DNA of 64,000 nt, from the NCBI GenBank assembly GCA_016719055.1, contig JADKAW010000022.1, positions 1 through 64,000 of the forward strand, written 5' to 3'. The position numbers and the translations under genes were made by a program. Below, piece by piece: positions 42,389-52,048 of the stretch. Under the pieces are notes generated by a model. The model saw nothing but the letters and a program-made list of their open reading frames with translations. It did no database searches and was not told the origin of the DNA. Source of the stretch: Candidatus Rhodoferax mariagerensis (GTDB lineage Bacteria; Pseudomonadota; Gammaproteobacteria; Burkholderiales; Burkholderiaceae_C). How positions within the stretch are numbered: position 1 is the first letter of the stretch; each line of letters opens with the position of its first letter.

Positions 42389-44175
42389 GCCAATGTCTCC
42401 AGATGTGCACCGCTGTCATCGCGCCCAGTGGCCAGGCGCGCCTGCGACAACTCGGCGTCCATGTCAAACCCTGGGGCGAAGTGCAGCGACTTCAAATGCT
42501 GTTCATAGGACGGGCGAAACTTGGAAATGGTGTCGCGCAGGGAGTTGCAAGCAGAGGCTCCCAGACCACAGTGGGTGGCACCGTGCATCAGCTTATCAAG
42601 TTCATACAGCACCTGCACGTCTTCACTCGACCCATACCCGCGCTTGAGCTTGCCCATACGGCGCGACACCAGTTCGGTGCCCACACGGCACGGGGTGCAA
42701 AAACCACAGCTCTCATGGGCAAAAAAATGGGCAAAGTTGTGGGCCACATCAAACATGTCGCGACTGCGGTCAAACACCATGAAAGCGCCAGCGGTGTGCA
42801 CGTCTTCGAAACCGATGCGCCGGCCAAATTCCAGCGCCGACAGGCAGATGCCGGATGGCCCCCCAACCTGAACAGCCTGCGTATCACGCGCGCCGCAGTC
42901 TTCCAAAATGCGGCCAATGCGGGTGCCAAACGGGTATTCGTAAAGGCCGGGACGCTCGCAGTCGCCCGACACCGAATGAATTTTGGTGCCTGTGGACTGT
43001 GCCGTGCCAATACCTGCCCACCAGGCACCTGAATGCACGGCAATATGGGCAACCGCACTGAACGTCTCAACATTGTTGACCGTGGTTGGCCGGTCCAAGT
43101 AGCCGCACTCTACCGGAAACGGCGGGCGGATGCGAGGCGTGCCACGTTTACCTTCTAGCGACTCGATCAGCGCCGACTCTTCGCCGCAGACGTACGCACC
43201 CGCGCCCACATGAATGTCAATGTCAAAGTCAAAACCGGCCTGCCCCTGAATGGAGGCCCCGAGTAAACCCTGTTCACGGCGGCGTTGCAACACGGCCTGC
43301 AGGGGCTCCAGCAGGTAACGGTATTCGCCACGCAAGTAAACCAAGCCCTGGCGCGCGCCCACCACCAGCGCAGCAATCGTCATGCCTTCAAAAACCATAT
43401 CTGCATAGCTGCTGAGCAAGACGCGGTCTTTGAAAGTACCCGGCTCGCCTTCGTCGGCATTGCACACCACATAGTGCGCATCGGCGCGGGCATTGCGGCA
43501 CAGCTGCCACTTGGTGCCAGTGGCGTAACCCGCACCGCCACGTCCGCGCAGCTTGGAGCGTTTGATGTCATCGAGCATGCCCTGAGCGCCACGCGCCAAA
43601 GCTGCTGCAATGCCCTGGCCAGGTGCCGGCTGATCACCCAACTTGACATTGGCCAGTCGAATCTGGTCATCTACCCGTGACCATTCGGCGGGCCACTGGC
43701 TGGGGTGCACCTGCCGCTCAATCAGCGCCGCCATGTGCTCAATGCGGCCAGGGGTAAGTCGGGTAACCACATGATGGTGATTGACCAGCAGCGCCGGCCC
43801 CTGGTCGCACATGCCGGTGCAGGAGGTGGCGGCCACGCTGACCCGGCCATCGGCGCGCATGGTGTGGTGTTCGACCTTGAGAATATGGCGCAGGTGACGC
43901 CGCATTTCTTCGCTGCCCTGCATGCGATCGGTGATGTTGTCGCTGAACAATACCCGGTATTGGCCGACCGGCTGTCTGTGGAAGAAACGGTAAAACCCGG
44001 CCACGCCTTCCACGTGCGCCAGAGACAGTTTCAGAGCATTGGCCACCCCGGCCAGATCTTCGCGGGGCAACCAGCCCTTTTGCGCCTGGATTTCCCGCAA
44101 AATCTGCACCAGCCGCTGGGGTGAGCGCTGATGCCTATCGAGCAAAACATCCATGTCGAATGCAATTGGTTTCAT
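42385..44175 (-). CDS. hoxF: NAD-reducing hydrogenase diaphorase subunit HoxF
   Basis: The 596-residue protein fuses a NuoE-like domain, with [2Fe-2S] ligand CTGMCDQGPAL near residue 118, to a NuoF-like domain. The second domain has FMN/NAD sites (LRGRGGAGYATGTKW near 212, CNADEGEPGTFKDR) and the [4Fe-4S] motif SCGFCTPCRVGT near 492. It passes electrons from H2 to NAD+ or back. The ATG at 44175 (MKPIAFDMDV) is preferred over an upstream ATG at 44214. It is the first gene of hoxFUYHW-hypA. Confidence 0.95.
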   Translation of the reverse strand: MKPIAFDMDVLLDRHQRSPQRLVQILREIQAQKGWLPREDLAGVANALKLSLAHVEGVAGFYRFFHRQPVGQYRVLFSDNITDRMQGSEEMRRHLRHILKVEHHTMRADGRVSVAATSCTGMCDQGPALLVNHHHVVTRLTPGRIEHMAALIERQVHPSQWPAEWSRVDDQIRLANVKLGDQPAPGQGIAAALARGAQGMLDDIKRSKLRGRGGAGYATGTKWQLCRNARADAHYVVCNADEGEPGTFKDRVLLSSYADMVFEGMTIAALVVGARQGLVYLRGEYRYLLEPLQAVLQRRREQGLLGASIQGQAGFDFDIDIHVGAGAYVCGEESALIESLEGKRGTPRIRPPFPVECGYLDRPTTVNNVETFSAVAHIAVHSGAWWAGIGTAQSTGTKIHSVSGDCERPGLYEYPFGTRIGRILEDCGARDTQAVQVGGPSGICLSALEFGRRIGFEDVHTAGAFMVFDRSRDMFDVAHNFAHFFAHESCGFCTPCRVGTELVSRRMGKLKRGYGSSEDVQVLYELDKLMHGATHCGLGASACNSLRDTISKFRPSYEQHLKSLHFAPGFDMDAELSQARLATGRDDSGAHLETLA

Positions 44176-44266
44176 GACATAAACCCTCGGCCGTTCATTT
44201 GAAAAAACCAGCAAACAGTGCCGTCACTGTGCAGCAAAAAGATTGAATAGTCTTGATGCGGGTGCG

Positions 44267-47200
44267 TCAGGAGCGAGTTGCATTTAACAGCGATTCACAA
44301 CTCTGCGCTGCCTGAAAAAAATCAAATACTAACATGGCGTTCGTCAGTCGCTTGAACTCATCGGTATGATTGAAAGAAGGGTTCTGTTGCAGGCTTTCGA
44401 ACACTTCGAGGGCCGACATGTCAGAAGTCTTGAGCAAGTGAAGCAGTTGACGCAAGGTTTCTTGACCGTCAGGCATCAAGGAGTTGGCCGCTACTGGGGC
44501 GTCCAGGTTGGCAAAACTGGCTTCGCAGGTTTTTGCAACTTTTTCCATGACCGACAGGGTCGACGCAACCGATGCCCTGAAGCGATCTGCCAAAACCTGA
44601 GTATCGATTGATTGCAGGGCCGCAGAGCTGATACCCTGCGCCATGATCGCTTTAATGCTCAACTCGGCCTGGCGAGCGACGGCTGCCATGTAACTGGCAC
44701 CCACCGTGGCCGACAGGCCTTTCAAGGTGTGCAGCAGGCGGGCTGCCAGCTCCCAATCGGACAACTTGAGCGCGGCTTCCAGTTGATCCGGCTGGCTGGC
44801 GATATCGCTCAAGTACGACTGCAAAACCCTTGCGTAGAGTGGGTGGTTACCCGCCAAACGCTCCAGCGCACCTTCCATATCAACCTTGTCGACGCTTGGC
44901 AGCGCGGGTTCAGAGGGCTGGCTGGGCGACAGACTGGCACTCTCTGACTTTGGCGCTTGCAACCATGACCCGGGTTGGGTCAGTTGCTGCAAAAGGGTGA
45001 CCAGTTCTGTCAGCTTGAAAGGTTTGCCCACATGCGCATTCATTCCGGCGGCCAGACAGGCGTCTCTGTCACTGGCCATGGCATTGGCGGTCATGGCAAC
45101 GATCGGCAACCCGGCCAGGCTTGCATCCTGGCGCAGCACGCGGGTGGCACTGTAACCGTCCATCACCGGCATCTGAATATCCATCAGCACTGCATCAAAC
45201 CCCTGCCCCTGGGCAATTGCCCGGTGCACCGCCTCCACGCCGAGCTGGCCATTTTCTGCCAACACAACCAAAGCGCCTTCGTTGCTGAGCATCTCCTGCG
45301 CCACCTGCTGGTTGATGATGTTGTCTTCAACCACCAGCAAACGCATACCGAGCAAGGGCTGCGAAACAGCCACGGCAGCACCAGGATGCAGCGGCTGGCG
45401 ATCATCGGCCAAGGCATCTGACACGGCGTCGTACAACATCGATGCCGTGACCGGTTTTACCAAGAACCCACTCAGTTTGGACTGGTCTTCGGCGCTGCGT
45501 TGGATCAGCGCTTCGCGCCCATTGGCCGTAACCATGACCACCACTGGCGCTGCCAGGTCAGGCCTGTCGGTCTTGATCCGGTTGATGGTTTCCCAGCCAT
45601 CCATGCCAGGCATCAGCCAGTCAACGAAAATCGCCTGATACGGGGGCCGGCCAGCGTCTACCCGACCTCGCATCATCGCCAGCGCCTCGACACCACCGGC
45701 AGCCAGGTCAACTTTCCAACCCAACGATTCAGCCATTGCTGCCAGGACAACACGCGCGCTCGGGTTGTCATCCACCACAAGCACATTCAAACCCGCTGGC
45801 ATCGGGGGTGTGGTCATGGCAACTTTGGGCTGGTCTGTGGCGATGGGCAGGGTCGCTGCAAAAGAAAACGTGCTGCCGACACCCAGCTCACTGGAAAGAC
45901 TGAGCGTTCCTCCCATTAAAGAAACCAGGCGCCGGCTGATAGACAGGCCCAGGCCAGTGCCGCCAAAGCGTCGTGTCGTGGAGGCTTCGGCCTGTGTAAA
46001 ACCCTCAAAAATATGCTTTTGATTTTCTGGCGCAATGCCAATACCGCTGTCTCGCACTGAAAACTGCAGGCTCACATCCGTCGCGGTTTTGGTGATGACC
46101 CGGATGCAGATGACAACCTCGCCTTCAGCGGTAAATTTGATCGCATTGCCGCTGAGATTGATCAGGACCTGCTGCAGCCGCAAGGTGTCGCCCATCAGAG
46201 CTTTTGGAATGGCCGGATCGAGGTCAAACAGCACCTCGACCGGCTTGGCACCTAGATTGGCCGAGACGATCACCGAAATATCACGCAACAGCTTGTCGAT
46301 GCGAAAAACTCGCGACTCCAGCACCATCTTGCCCGCGTCGATTTTTGAGAAATCAAGAATATCGTTCAGCAGGCCCAACAGTGAGCGGGCGGCACCTTCG
46401 GCTTTGTCGGTGTAATCCAGCTGACGTTTGGACAGATCGGTGTTTTGCAGCAGCTTGAGCATACCCAGCACTGCGTTCATCGGGGTTCTGATTTCATGAC
46501 TCATGTTGGCCAGAAACTGGCCTTTGGCCGCAGTCGCAGTTTCGGCCTCTTGACGCGCCATCTGAAGGCGCTGCTCAAGCAGTTTGTTGACCGTGATATC
46601 GGTCCGAATGCCAATGTAGTGATGCGGTAGGCCGTCCGGTCCGGTCAATGGAATGATGGTGGCATTCACCCAATAAAAGCCGCCATTTTTTTTTCGATTT
46701 TTGACATCCCCATGCCAGACATGGCCCTGGGTGATGGTGCGCCAAAGCTCTTCAAACAATGCTGGTGGATGCTCATCAGATTTGACAATGCGGTGGTTTT
46801 GCCCCATCAGCTCATCGACGCGGTAACCACTGATGTCGCAAAACCGCTGGTTGGCATAGGTGATGCAACCGTTCAGATCCGTGATACTGACAATGGCGTG
46901 CTGGTCCAGTGCAAATTTCTGGTTGCTAAGCTCCATGTGCTCGACCATCAAGCGGGCTGACACGACGTTCAGCGCGTGGCCCAGGGCCTCGATTTCGGCA
47001 CTGCTGCGCGACACTTGCAACGTTGCGCCATGAGCCACATCAAGCTGGGCCGCGAAATTTGTGGCTTCACGCAGCGCACGCATGGCCGGTCGCAATAACA
47101 TGGACAGCAGCAGCAGGGTGGCCAGGGTGGCAAGCAGCACGGCTTTGGCGGCTTGCCACCGAATCTGGTCGGCGATGATGTCAAAGGTATCCAGGCGATA

Positions 47201-47746
47201 GTTGATGCGCACCCAACCCAGGGCTTCTTGCGCACTACCGATGCGATGCCATGCCGTCATCGTGCCACGGTTTCCGGCAAGAAAGTCCCGGTGAATGGCG
47301 CTATGCGGCTTGGTTTCAAAAATCGTGTCAGGGCCACTAGGGCCCGGAACCTCAATAGCCGCAGCGTTGTAGCGAGGGGACCATGCCCCGTTTTTGTTGA
47401 CAACTTCAGACAGCGGTCGGCCATTGACATCGGTAACCAGCACCGAGTAGATACCATCGATGGTGGCCGTTTGCAATGTCAGAGTTTCGATGCGCTCAGG
47501 CTCGTTGGTCAGCAGGAAGTGGGCGTCAACCGTGGCCAGGTTTTGTGCCAACGCAATCATCTGCGCCGAGATGCTTCGTTTGGTGCTGGCGGTTTCTTCA
47601 ACGGCGCGGTAATAGCCATAGCCCATGATAGATATGACCAGGCATGCAGACGTCAGCAGCATGATTTGCCACTCCAGGCTGCGCGGTAACCAGCGCCATA
47701 CCGGGCCTGGCAGCACCCCGATGGTTTTGGATCCGCTTTGTTTCAT
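44267..47746 (-). CDS. Hybrid sensor histidine kinase with PAS, two receiver and Hpt domains
   Basis: The 1159-residue protein has membrane helices near residues 22-42 and 200-222 around a periplasmic sensor, then a PAS domain (near 280-390, NRKKNGGFYWVNATIIPL). A HisKA domain with FLANMSHEIRTPMNAVLG lies near 416, and a GHKL ATPase domain with GTGLGLSISRRLVSLMGG near 597. Two receiver domains begin near 655 and 800 (VVDDNPSAR with VDWLMPGMDG; VVEDNIINQQ with MDIQMPVMDG). An Hpt domain carries LLHTLKGLSATVG near 1006. It is a complete BarA-like phosphorelay in one chain. A GGDEF response regulator lies 25 bases upstream and hoxF 91 bases downstream. Whether it controls hydrogenase expression is not shown by sequence. 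Confidence 0.92.
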   Translation of the reverse strand: MKQSGSKTIGVLPGPVWRWLPRSLEWQIMLLTSACLVISIMGYGYYRAVEETASTKRSISAQMIALAQNLATVDAHFLLTNEPERIETLTLQTATIDGIYSVLVTDVNGRPLSEVVNKNGAWSPRYNAAAIEVPGPSGPDTIFETKPHSAIHRDFLAGNRGTMTAWHRIGSAQEALGWVRINYRLDTFDIIADQIRWQAAKAVLLATLATLLLLSMLLRPAMRALREATNFAAQLDVAHGATLQVSRSSAEIEALGHALNVVSARLMVEHMELSNQKFALDQHAIVSITDLNGCITYANQRFCDISGYRVDELMGQNHRIVKSDEHPPALFEELWRTITQGHVWHGDVKNRKKNGGFYWVNATIIPLTGPDGLPHHYIGIRTDITVNKLLEQRLQMARQEAETATAAKGQFLANMSHEIRTPMNAVLGMLKLLQNTDLSKRQLDYTDKAEGAARSLLGLLNDILDFSKIDAGKMVLESRVFRIDKLLRDISVIVSANLGAKPVEVLFDLDPAIPKALMGDTLRLQQVLINLSGNAIKFTAEGEVVICIRVITKTATDVSLQFSVRDSGIGIAPENQKHIFEGFTQAEASTTRRFGGTGLGLSISRRLVSLMGGTLSLSSELGVGSTFSFAATLPIATDQPKVAMTTPPMPAGLNVLVVDDNPSARVVLAAMAESLGWKVDLAAGGVEALAMMRGRVDAGRPPYQAIFVDWLMPGMDGWETINRIKTDRPDLAAPVVVMVTANGREALIQRSAEDQSKLSGFLVKPVTASMLYDAVSDALADDRQPLHPGAAVAVSQPLLGMRLLVVEDNIINQQVAQEMLSNEGALVVLAENGQLGVEAVHRAIAQGQGFDAVLMDIQMPVMDGYSATRVLRQDASLAGLPIVAMTANAMASDRDACLAAGMNAHVGKPFKLTELVTLLQQLTQPGSWLQAPKSESASLSPSQPSEPALPSVDKVDMEGALERLAGNHPLYARVLQSYLSDIASQPDQLEAALKLSDWELAARLLHTLKGLSATVGASYMAAVARQAELSIKAIMAQGISSAALQSIDTQVLADRFRASVASTLSVMEKVAKTCEASFANLDAPVAANSLMPDGQETLRQLLHLLKTSDMSALEVFESLQQNPSFNHTDEFKRLTNAMLVFDFFQAAQSCESLLNATRS

Positions 47747-47771
47747 GCCTTGTTGCTGAAAGGGTTCAGCG

Positions 47772-48722
47772 CTATGTTAATTGATCACCACAAACACGCG
47801 CCCGACCGGCATTTTTTGCGCAATAGAGTTGAGCATCGGCCAAAGCCAGCAATTTGTCAGCATCGCTGGCCACGTTGCCGGGCTGCCCCGCCACCCCAAG
47901 ACTGATCGTAACAACATTGGATACCTGAGACGCAGCATGAGGAATGTTGCGCAAACGCACATTTTTTTCAAGGTCTGCGGCAATGAGCAACGCATCCTCA
48001 AATGCCGTGTCTGGAAGGATGCAGGCGAATTCTTCACCGCCATAACGGGCGACCAGATCGGCCGGTCGGCGCAGGCTCTCTTTGAGTGTGGCCGCAATGT
48101 CGCGCAGGCAATCGTCGCCTGCTTGGTGACCATAGTGGTCGTTATAGCGTTTAAAAAAGTCAACGTCCAGCATGATCAAGGCCAGTGGGGATCTGGAGCG
48201 CTGTGACCTGGCGGTTTCAACGGCTAGTTGCTGGTCGAAATAACGCCGATTAAAAACCCCTGTCAGCCCGTCAAGAAACACCAGCTTGCGCATGAGGTCA
48301 GACTGCAGTTTGAGTGTGAGCTGCGTTTTAACCCGGGCACGCACCACTGCTGGGTTGACGGGCTTGGAAATAAAGTCGACCGCGCCGACGTCCAGTCCGC
48401 GGGTTTCCTGGGCGGCATCAGTATGGGCCGTGACAAAAATCACAGGAATGTCACTGGTCGCGGGATCAGCCTTGAGTGCCTGGCACACCTCGAAACCATC
48501 CATGCCCGGCATCACAACATCCAGCAGCACCAGGTCAGGTGGCGTTTTGTGACAAAAATCAAGAGCCCGCTGCCCACTGGTGGCCATGAAGACCTGGTAT
48601 TGCATCGCAAAAATCTGGTGCATTACCTGAATATTGATGGGTTGGTCGTCTACCACCAGCAAACGGGGTTTGCCCGCTGGCACTTCAAGCAATTTGGCGA
48701 TGTTGGCTTGATCAGACTGCAT
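47772..48722 (-). CDS. Response regulator with GGDEF diguanylate cyclase domain
   Basis: The 316-residue protein has a receiver domain (LLVVDDQPINIQVMHQIFAM; phospho-Asp in LVLLDVVMPGMDGFEV) and a GGDEF domain with the active GGEEF motif. An RPAD inhibitory site lies five residues before it. It should make cyclic-di-GMP when phosphorylated, with product feedback. It begins with ATG 48722 (or GTG 48728) and ends 25 bases before the hybrid kinase gene, so the pair is probably one operon and signalling unit. Confidence 0.93.
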   Translation of the reverse strand: MQSDQANIAKLLEVPAGKPRLLVVDDQPINIQVMHQIFAMQYQVFMATSGQRALDFCHKTPPDLVLLDVVMPGMDGFEVCQALKADPATSDIPVIFVTAHTDAAQETRGLDVGAVDFISKPVNPAVVRARVKTQLTLKLQSDLMRKLVFLDGLTGVFNRRYFDQQLAVETARSQRSRSPLALIMLDVDFFKRYNDHYGHQAGDDCLRDIAATLKESLRRPADLVARYGGEEFACILPDTAFEDALLIAADLEKNVRLRNIPHAASQVSNVVTISLGVAGQPGNVASDADKLLALADAQLYCAKNAGRARVCGDQLT

Positions 48723-48996
48723 GGACACTTTTTCGTGTTTGGTTCGCTAAAATGAGAGCAACAAACTACCTGCCTCGCGGAATCTGTGCGTGGCCATTTG
48801 CCCAGGCGCCAGGTTTTGCCACCAACGACAAGCGACAACACATTCCTGCTCCGACTTCAGGGTCAATCAGTATAGTTCAGACGACTGTCATCACCAGCAC
48901 TTCACCAGTGCGGCCTCGGCAAAGCGAAGCAGCATTAAGCGCTCAATAAAAGGGCCCCTTTGGGGCGCAATCCAGTGCCATCCTGGGCTTCCATCT

Positions 48997-49329
48997 TTAA
49001 AGAAAATCGTCTCTGCGCGGAGAAAACTGGTCCAGCAGGACACTGTCTTGTTCCAGTGCCACCACGCCATGAAACTGCAGGCGAGGCGCAATGAAGGCAT
49101 CACCAAATTGCAGAATGCGTTTGCTGCCGGCCACATCGACCTCGAAAGATCCTGCCACCACAAACGCGATCTGGTCATGAGCCTCGTGTGCGTGGGCAGT
49201 GCCAACAGCACCTTTGTCAAACTGCACAAGTACCGACATCAGCCCGGGGGTATGACCCACTATTTTTCGCCGAATACCGTCGCCCAGGTCGGTCCAGGCT
49301 GTACTGGCGTTGTCAAAGTAATGTTGCAT
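48997..49329 (-). CDS. kdgF: Cupin-type uronate-linearising protein (KdgF-like)
   Basis: The 110-residue single cupin has metal-ligand residues in GTAHAHEAHDQIAFVVAGSF and LQFHGVVAL. KdgF proteins convert unsaturated uronates from pectin or alginate lyases to linear ketouronates, the substrate of KduI. The divergent kduI gene with a shared operator region supports this assignment over a generic cupin. The start at 49329 (MQHYFDNAS) matches the family. Confidence 0.82.
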   Translation of the reverse strand: MQHYFDNASTAWTDLGDGIRRKIVGHTPGLMSVLVQFDKGAVGTAHAHEAHDQIAFVVAGSFEVDVAGSKRILQFGDAFIAPRLQFHGVVALEQDSVLLDQFSPRRDDFL

Positions 49330-49397
49330 GGTGAGGACTGTGAGTGATGGGAAAGTCGAGACAAGGCTTTCGCAATAATGTATCATTCATCAACAAA

Positions 49398-49416
49398 ATT
49401 GAAACGATGGTTCAAT
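49398..49416. promoter_or_regulatory. Candidate KdgR (IclR-type) operator between kdgF and kduI
   Basis: ATTGAAACGATGGTTCAAT is a near-perfect 19-bp palindrome (one mismatched pair) in the kdgF-kduI divergent region. The half-site TTGAAAC recurs upstream of kdgR (51171) and resembles the known KdgR box style of AT-rich TGAAAC halves. Confidence 0.55.
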
Positions 49417-49516
49417 AAATAAAAACTGTATTTCAAAATTCACCGCAACGTGTTCCGATTGTGGGCACGTCTAATTAACCAAGCACCTGCATAAAGTGCT
49501 CACCCAAGGGCAACCC

Positions 49517-50353
49517 ATGGAAATCCGCCAGCCAATTCACAGTGATCACGTCAGAACGCTCGATACCGAGGGTCTGCGTCGACATTTTCTGATTGATGGT
49601 TTGTTCAAGCCTGATGAAGCCACCCTGACCTACAGTCAGATCGACCGCATCATTGTGGGCGGCATCATGCCTGTTAGCCAGGCTGTCAGTTTCTCGCCAG
49701 AACTGGGGCGTCACACGGGGACCGACTTTTTTCTGCAACGCCGAGAACTGGGCTTGATCAATATTGGCGGCGCCGCCCGCGTAGTTGCGGATGATCAGAC
49801 CTTTGACATCGCGGCGCGTGAAGCGCTGTATGTCGGTCAGGGCACACAGCAACTGGCGTTCAGCAGTGTCGATGCCGCGCATCCCGCCAAACTGTATTTC
49901 AACAGCGCACCCGCACACACCCATTACCCAACGCGCAAAGTCACCTTGGCACAGGCTTCGCCAGAAACCCTGGGGGCAGCTGAGACCAGCAACCGTCGCA
50001 CCATCTACAAGTTCATGGTGCCCGACGTGTTGCCGACCTGCCAGCTCGCCATGGGCATGACGCAACTTGAGCCGGGCAGTATGTGGAACACCATGCCGTG
50101 TCATACGCACGACCGGCGCATGGAGGTGTATTTTTACTTTGACATGAACGACAGCGCCGTGGTCTTTCACATGATGGGCGAGCCGCAGCAGACGCGACAC
50201 ATTGTGGTGCGCAACGAGCAGGCGGTGATCAGCCCAAGCTGGTCGATTCACTCGGGCGTGGGCACCCAGGCCTACACCTTTATCTGGGGCATGGTGGGTG
50301 AGAACCAGGTGTTCAAGGACATGGACCACGTGCCGATGGGCGCGCTTTTATAA
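49517..50353 (+). CDS. kduI: 5-dehydro-4-deoxy-D-glucuronate isomerase (KduI)
   Basis: The 278-residue double-cupin isomerase converts DKI to DKII in hexuronate catabolism. Family features are MEIRQPIHSDHVRTLDTEGLR at the start, SYSQIDR-like TYSQIDRIIVGGIMP, and the zinc site region MWNTMPCHTHDRRMEVYFYFD near residue 200. The start at 49517 has an AAGGG box and overlooks a longer in-frame upstream stretch. kduD follows 28 bases downstream. Confidence 0.94.
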   Translation: MEIRQPIHSDHVRTLDTEGLRRHFLIDGLFKPDEATLTYSQIDRIIVGGIMPVSQAVSFSPELGRHTGTDFFLQRRELGLINIGGAARVVADDQTFDIAAREALYVGQGTQQLAFSSVDAAHPAKLYFNSAPAHTHYPTRKVTLAQASPETLGAAETSNRRTIYKFMVPDVLPTCQLAMGMTQLEPGSMWNTMPCHTHDRRMEVYFYFDMNDSAVVFHMMGEPQQTRHIVVRNEQAVISPSWSIHSGVGTQAYTFIWGMVGENQVFKDMDHVPMGALL

Positions 50354-50381
50354 ACACCGGTATTACGCATTGGAGCACCAC

Positions 50382-51143
50382 GTGATTTTGAATCTATTCC
50401 AATTGGATGGCCGGGTGGCCGTCGTGACGGGCTGCAACACCGGACTGGGCCAGGGCATGGCGCTGGCCTTGGCGCAGGCCGGGGCGGACATTGTGGGAGT
50501 CAATGTTAGTGCGCCAGACGACACCCGGGCACAAATTGAAAGCCTGGGCCGCCGGTTTCTGGACTTGCGTGCCAACCTGTCGGATGTTGGCTGCATTCAA
50601 GAGCTGGTGACTCAGGCGCTGAGTATGAGCGGTCGCATTGACATTCTGGTCAATAACGCCGGCATCATCCGCCGCGAGGATGCCATCAGTTTCACTGAAA
50701 AAGACTGGGACGATGTGATCGACTTGAATCTCAAGTCGGTGTTTTTCCTGGCGCAAGCGGCGGCCCGCCAGTTCATCGCTCAGGGTGGCGGCGGCAAAAT
50801 CATCAATGTGGCTTCAATGTTGTCGTTTCAGGGCGGGGTGCGCGTGCCTTCGTACACCGCGTCCAAAAGCGGCATCATGGGCATCACCCGGGCGCTGGCC
50901 AACGAGTGGGCCAAACACGGCATCAATGTCAACGCCATCGCACCGGGTTACATGGCCACCGACAACACGGCGGCCTTGCGCGCTGATGAAACTCGAAACG
51001 CTGCTATTCTGGAGCGCATCCCGGCCGGGCGCTGGGGTCTGCCAGCCGACTTGGCTGGGCCGGTGGTATTTCTGGCCTCTGAGGCGTCCAACTATATCAA
51101 CGGCTACACGGTGGCTGTAGATGGCGGGTGGTTGGCGCGGTAA
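50382..51143 (+). CDS. kduD: 2-dehydro-3-deoxy-D-gluconate 5-dehydrogenase (KduD)
   Basis: The 253-residue short-chain dehydrogenase reduces DKII to KDG. It has the nucleotide motif TGCNTGLGQGMALALAQAGAD, the NNAG-type LVNNAGIIRRED, and the catalytic SYTASKSG set (Tyr and Lys). The GTG at 50382 follows a GGAG box and gives the normal family length; upstream ATG-in-frame extensions overlap kduI. It is part of the kduI-kduD-kdgR operon. Confidence 0.92.
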   Translation: MILNLFQLDGRVAVVTGCNTGLGQGMALALAQAGADIVGVNVSAPDDTRAQIESLGRRFLDLRANLSDVGCIQELVTQALSMSGRIDILVNNAGIIRREDAISFTEKDWDDVIDLNLKSVFFLAQAAARQFIAQGGGGKIINVASMLSFQGGVRVPSYTASKSGIMGITRALANEWAKHGINVNAIAPGYMATDNTAALRADETRNAAILERIPAGRWGLPADLAGPVVFLASEASNYINGYTVAVDGGWLAR

Positions 51144-51150
51144 TTGCATA

Positions 51151-51181
51151 AAGTGTTTCAGCAATATAATTTGAAACACTT
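51151..51181. promoter_or_regulatory. Candidate autoregulatory operator upstream of kdgR
   Basis: AAGTGTTTCA (51151-51160) and TTGAAACACTT (51171-51181) form a perfect inverted repeat with a 10-base AT-rich centre, 20 bases before the kdgR start. It shares the GTTTCA/TGAAAC half with the kdgF-kduI operator. Confidence 0.6.
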
Positions 51182-51201
51182 TTCCAGGGAAATCAAAACA
51201 A

Positions 51202-52002
51202 ATGGCTGATGAATCTTATGACGTCAAACAACCGGAGTCGGTGGCTGCCGTACTGAAGGTGTTTGCGCTCTTGCAAGCCTTGTCCGAAAACAACGAAACC
51301 GGTATTTCAGACCTGTCTGTCCGGCTGGCCATGCCCAAGGCCACGGTCTACCGCTTTTTGCAAACCATGATGACCTTGGGCTACGTTCGCCAGGAAAAAG
51401 ACAGTGAACGGTATGGCCTGACCATGAAGGTGTTCGAGCTGGGCACCAAGGCCTTGCAATACCCCGATTTGGTTGATTTAGCCAAGCACCACATGCAAAT
51501 GCTGGCCGACTGGACAGGTGAAACCGTGCACCTGGGCACCTTGATCGACAGCGAAATCATTTACGTCCATAAAGTTGACTCACGCCACATGCTGGGTATG
51601 TATTCGCGCGTTGGGCGGCGCGCGCCGTTGCACTGCACCGCCATCGGCAAGGTGCTGATGGCCTGGGAAGACCCTGAGCGGCGTGAGCGCGTGCTGCAGG
51701 GCGCAGACTTCAAGCGATATCGGGAAAAAACCATTGTTGAACCGGCCGCATTTTCAGCAGAGCTGGCGCGTGTCAAGGCGCAGGGTTATGGCGAAGACCG
51801 CGAAGAGTTTGACGACCACATCCGCTGCCTGGGCGTGCCGATTTTTGACCGCATTAACCGCCCGATTGCCGGCCTGAGCATTTCGTTTCCAACCTTCCGC
51901 TACGACGAGAGCAAACAGGTAGAGACCGTGGCCATGTTGCAGGCTGCCAGCAAAGACATTTCTTCACAGTTGGGATGCACCAACTTTCCACTGGACCGGT
52001 GA
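51202..52002 (+). CDS. kdgR: IclR-family transcriptional regulator (KdgR-like)
   Basis: The 266-residue protein has an N-terminal winged helix (VFALLQALSENNETGISDLS, then PKATVYRFLQTMMTLGYV) and the C-terminal IclR effector domain (GKVLMAWEDPERR near residue 150, then GYGEDREEFDDHIRCLGVPI). Position after kduI and kduD and similarity to KdgR indicate that it represses hexuronate genes and is released by KDG. Palindromes upstream of it and of kduI are candidate binding sites. Confidence 0.88.
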   Translation: MADESYDVKQPESVAAVLKVFALLQALSENNETGISDLSVRLAMPKATVYRFLQTMMTLGYVRQEKDSERYGLTMKVFELGTKALQYPDLVDLAKHHMQMLADWTGETVHLGTLIDSEIIYVHKVDSRHMLGMYSRVGRRAPLHCTAIGKVLMAWEDPERRERVLQGADFKRYREKTIVEPAAFSAELARVKAQGYGEDREEFDDHIRCLGVPIFDRINRPIAGLSISFPTFRYDESKQVETVAMLQAASKDISSQLGCTNFPLDR

Positions 52003-52048
52003 TCAGAGTCCTGGGGCAGTTTGAGCACCCGGTTGGGGTTCTGACCCG

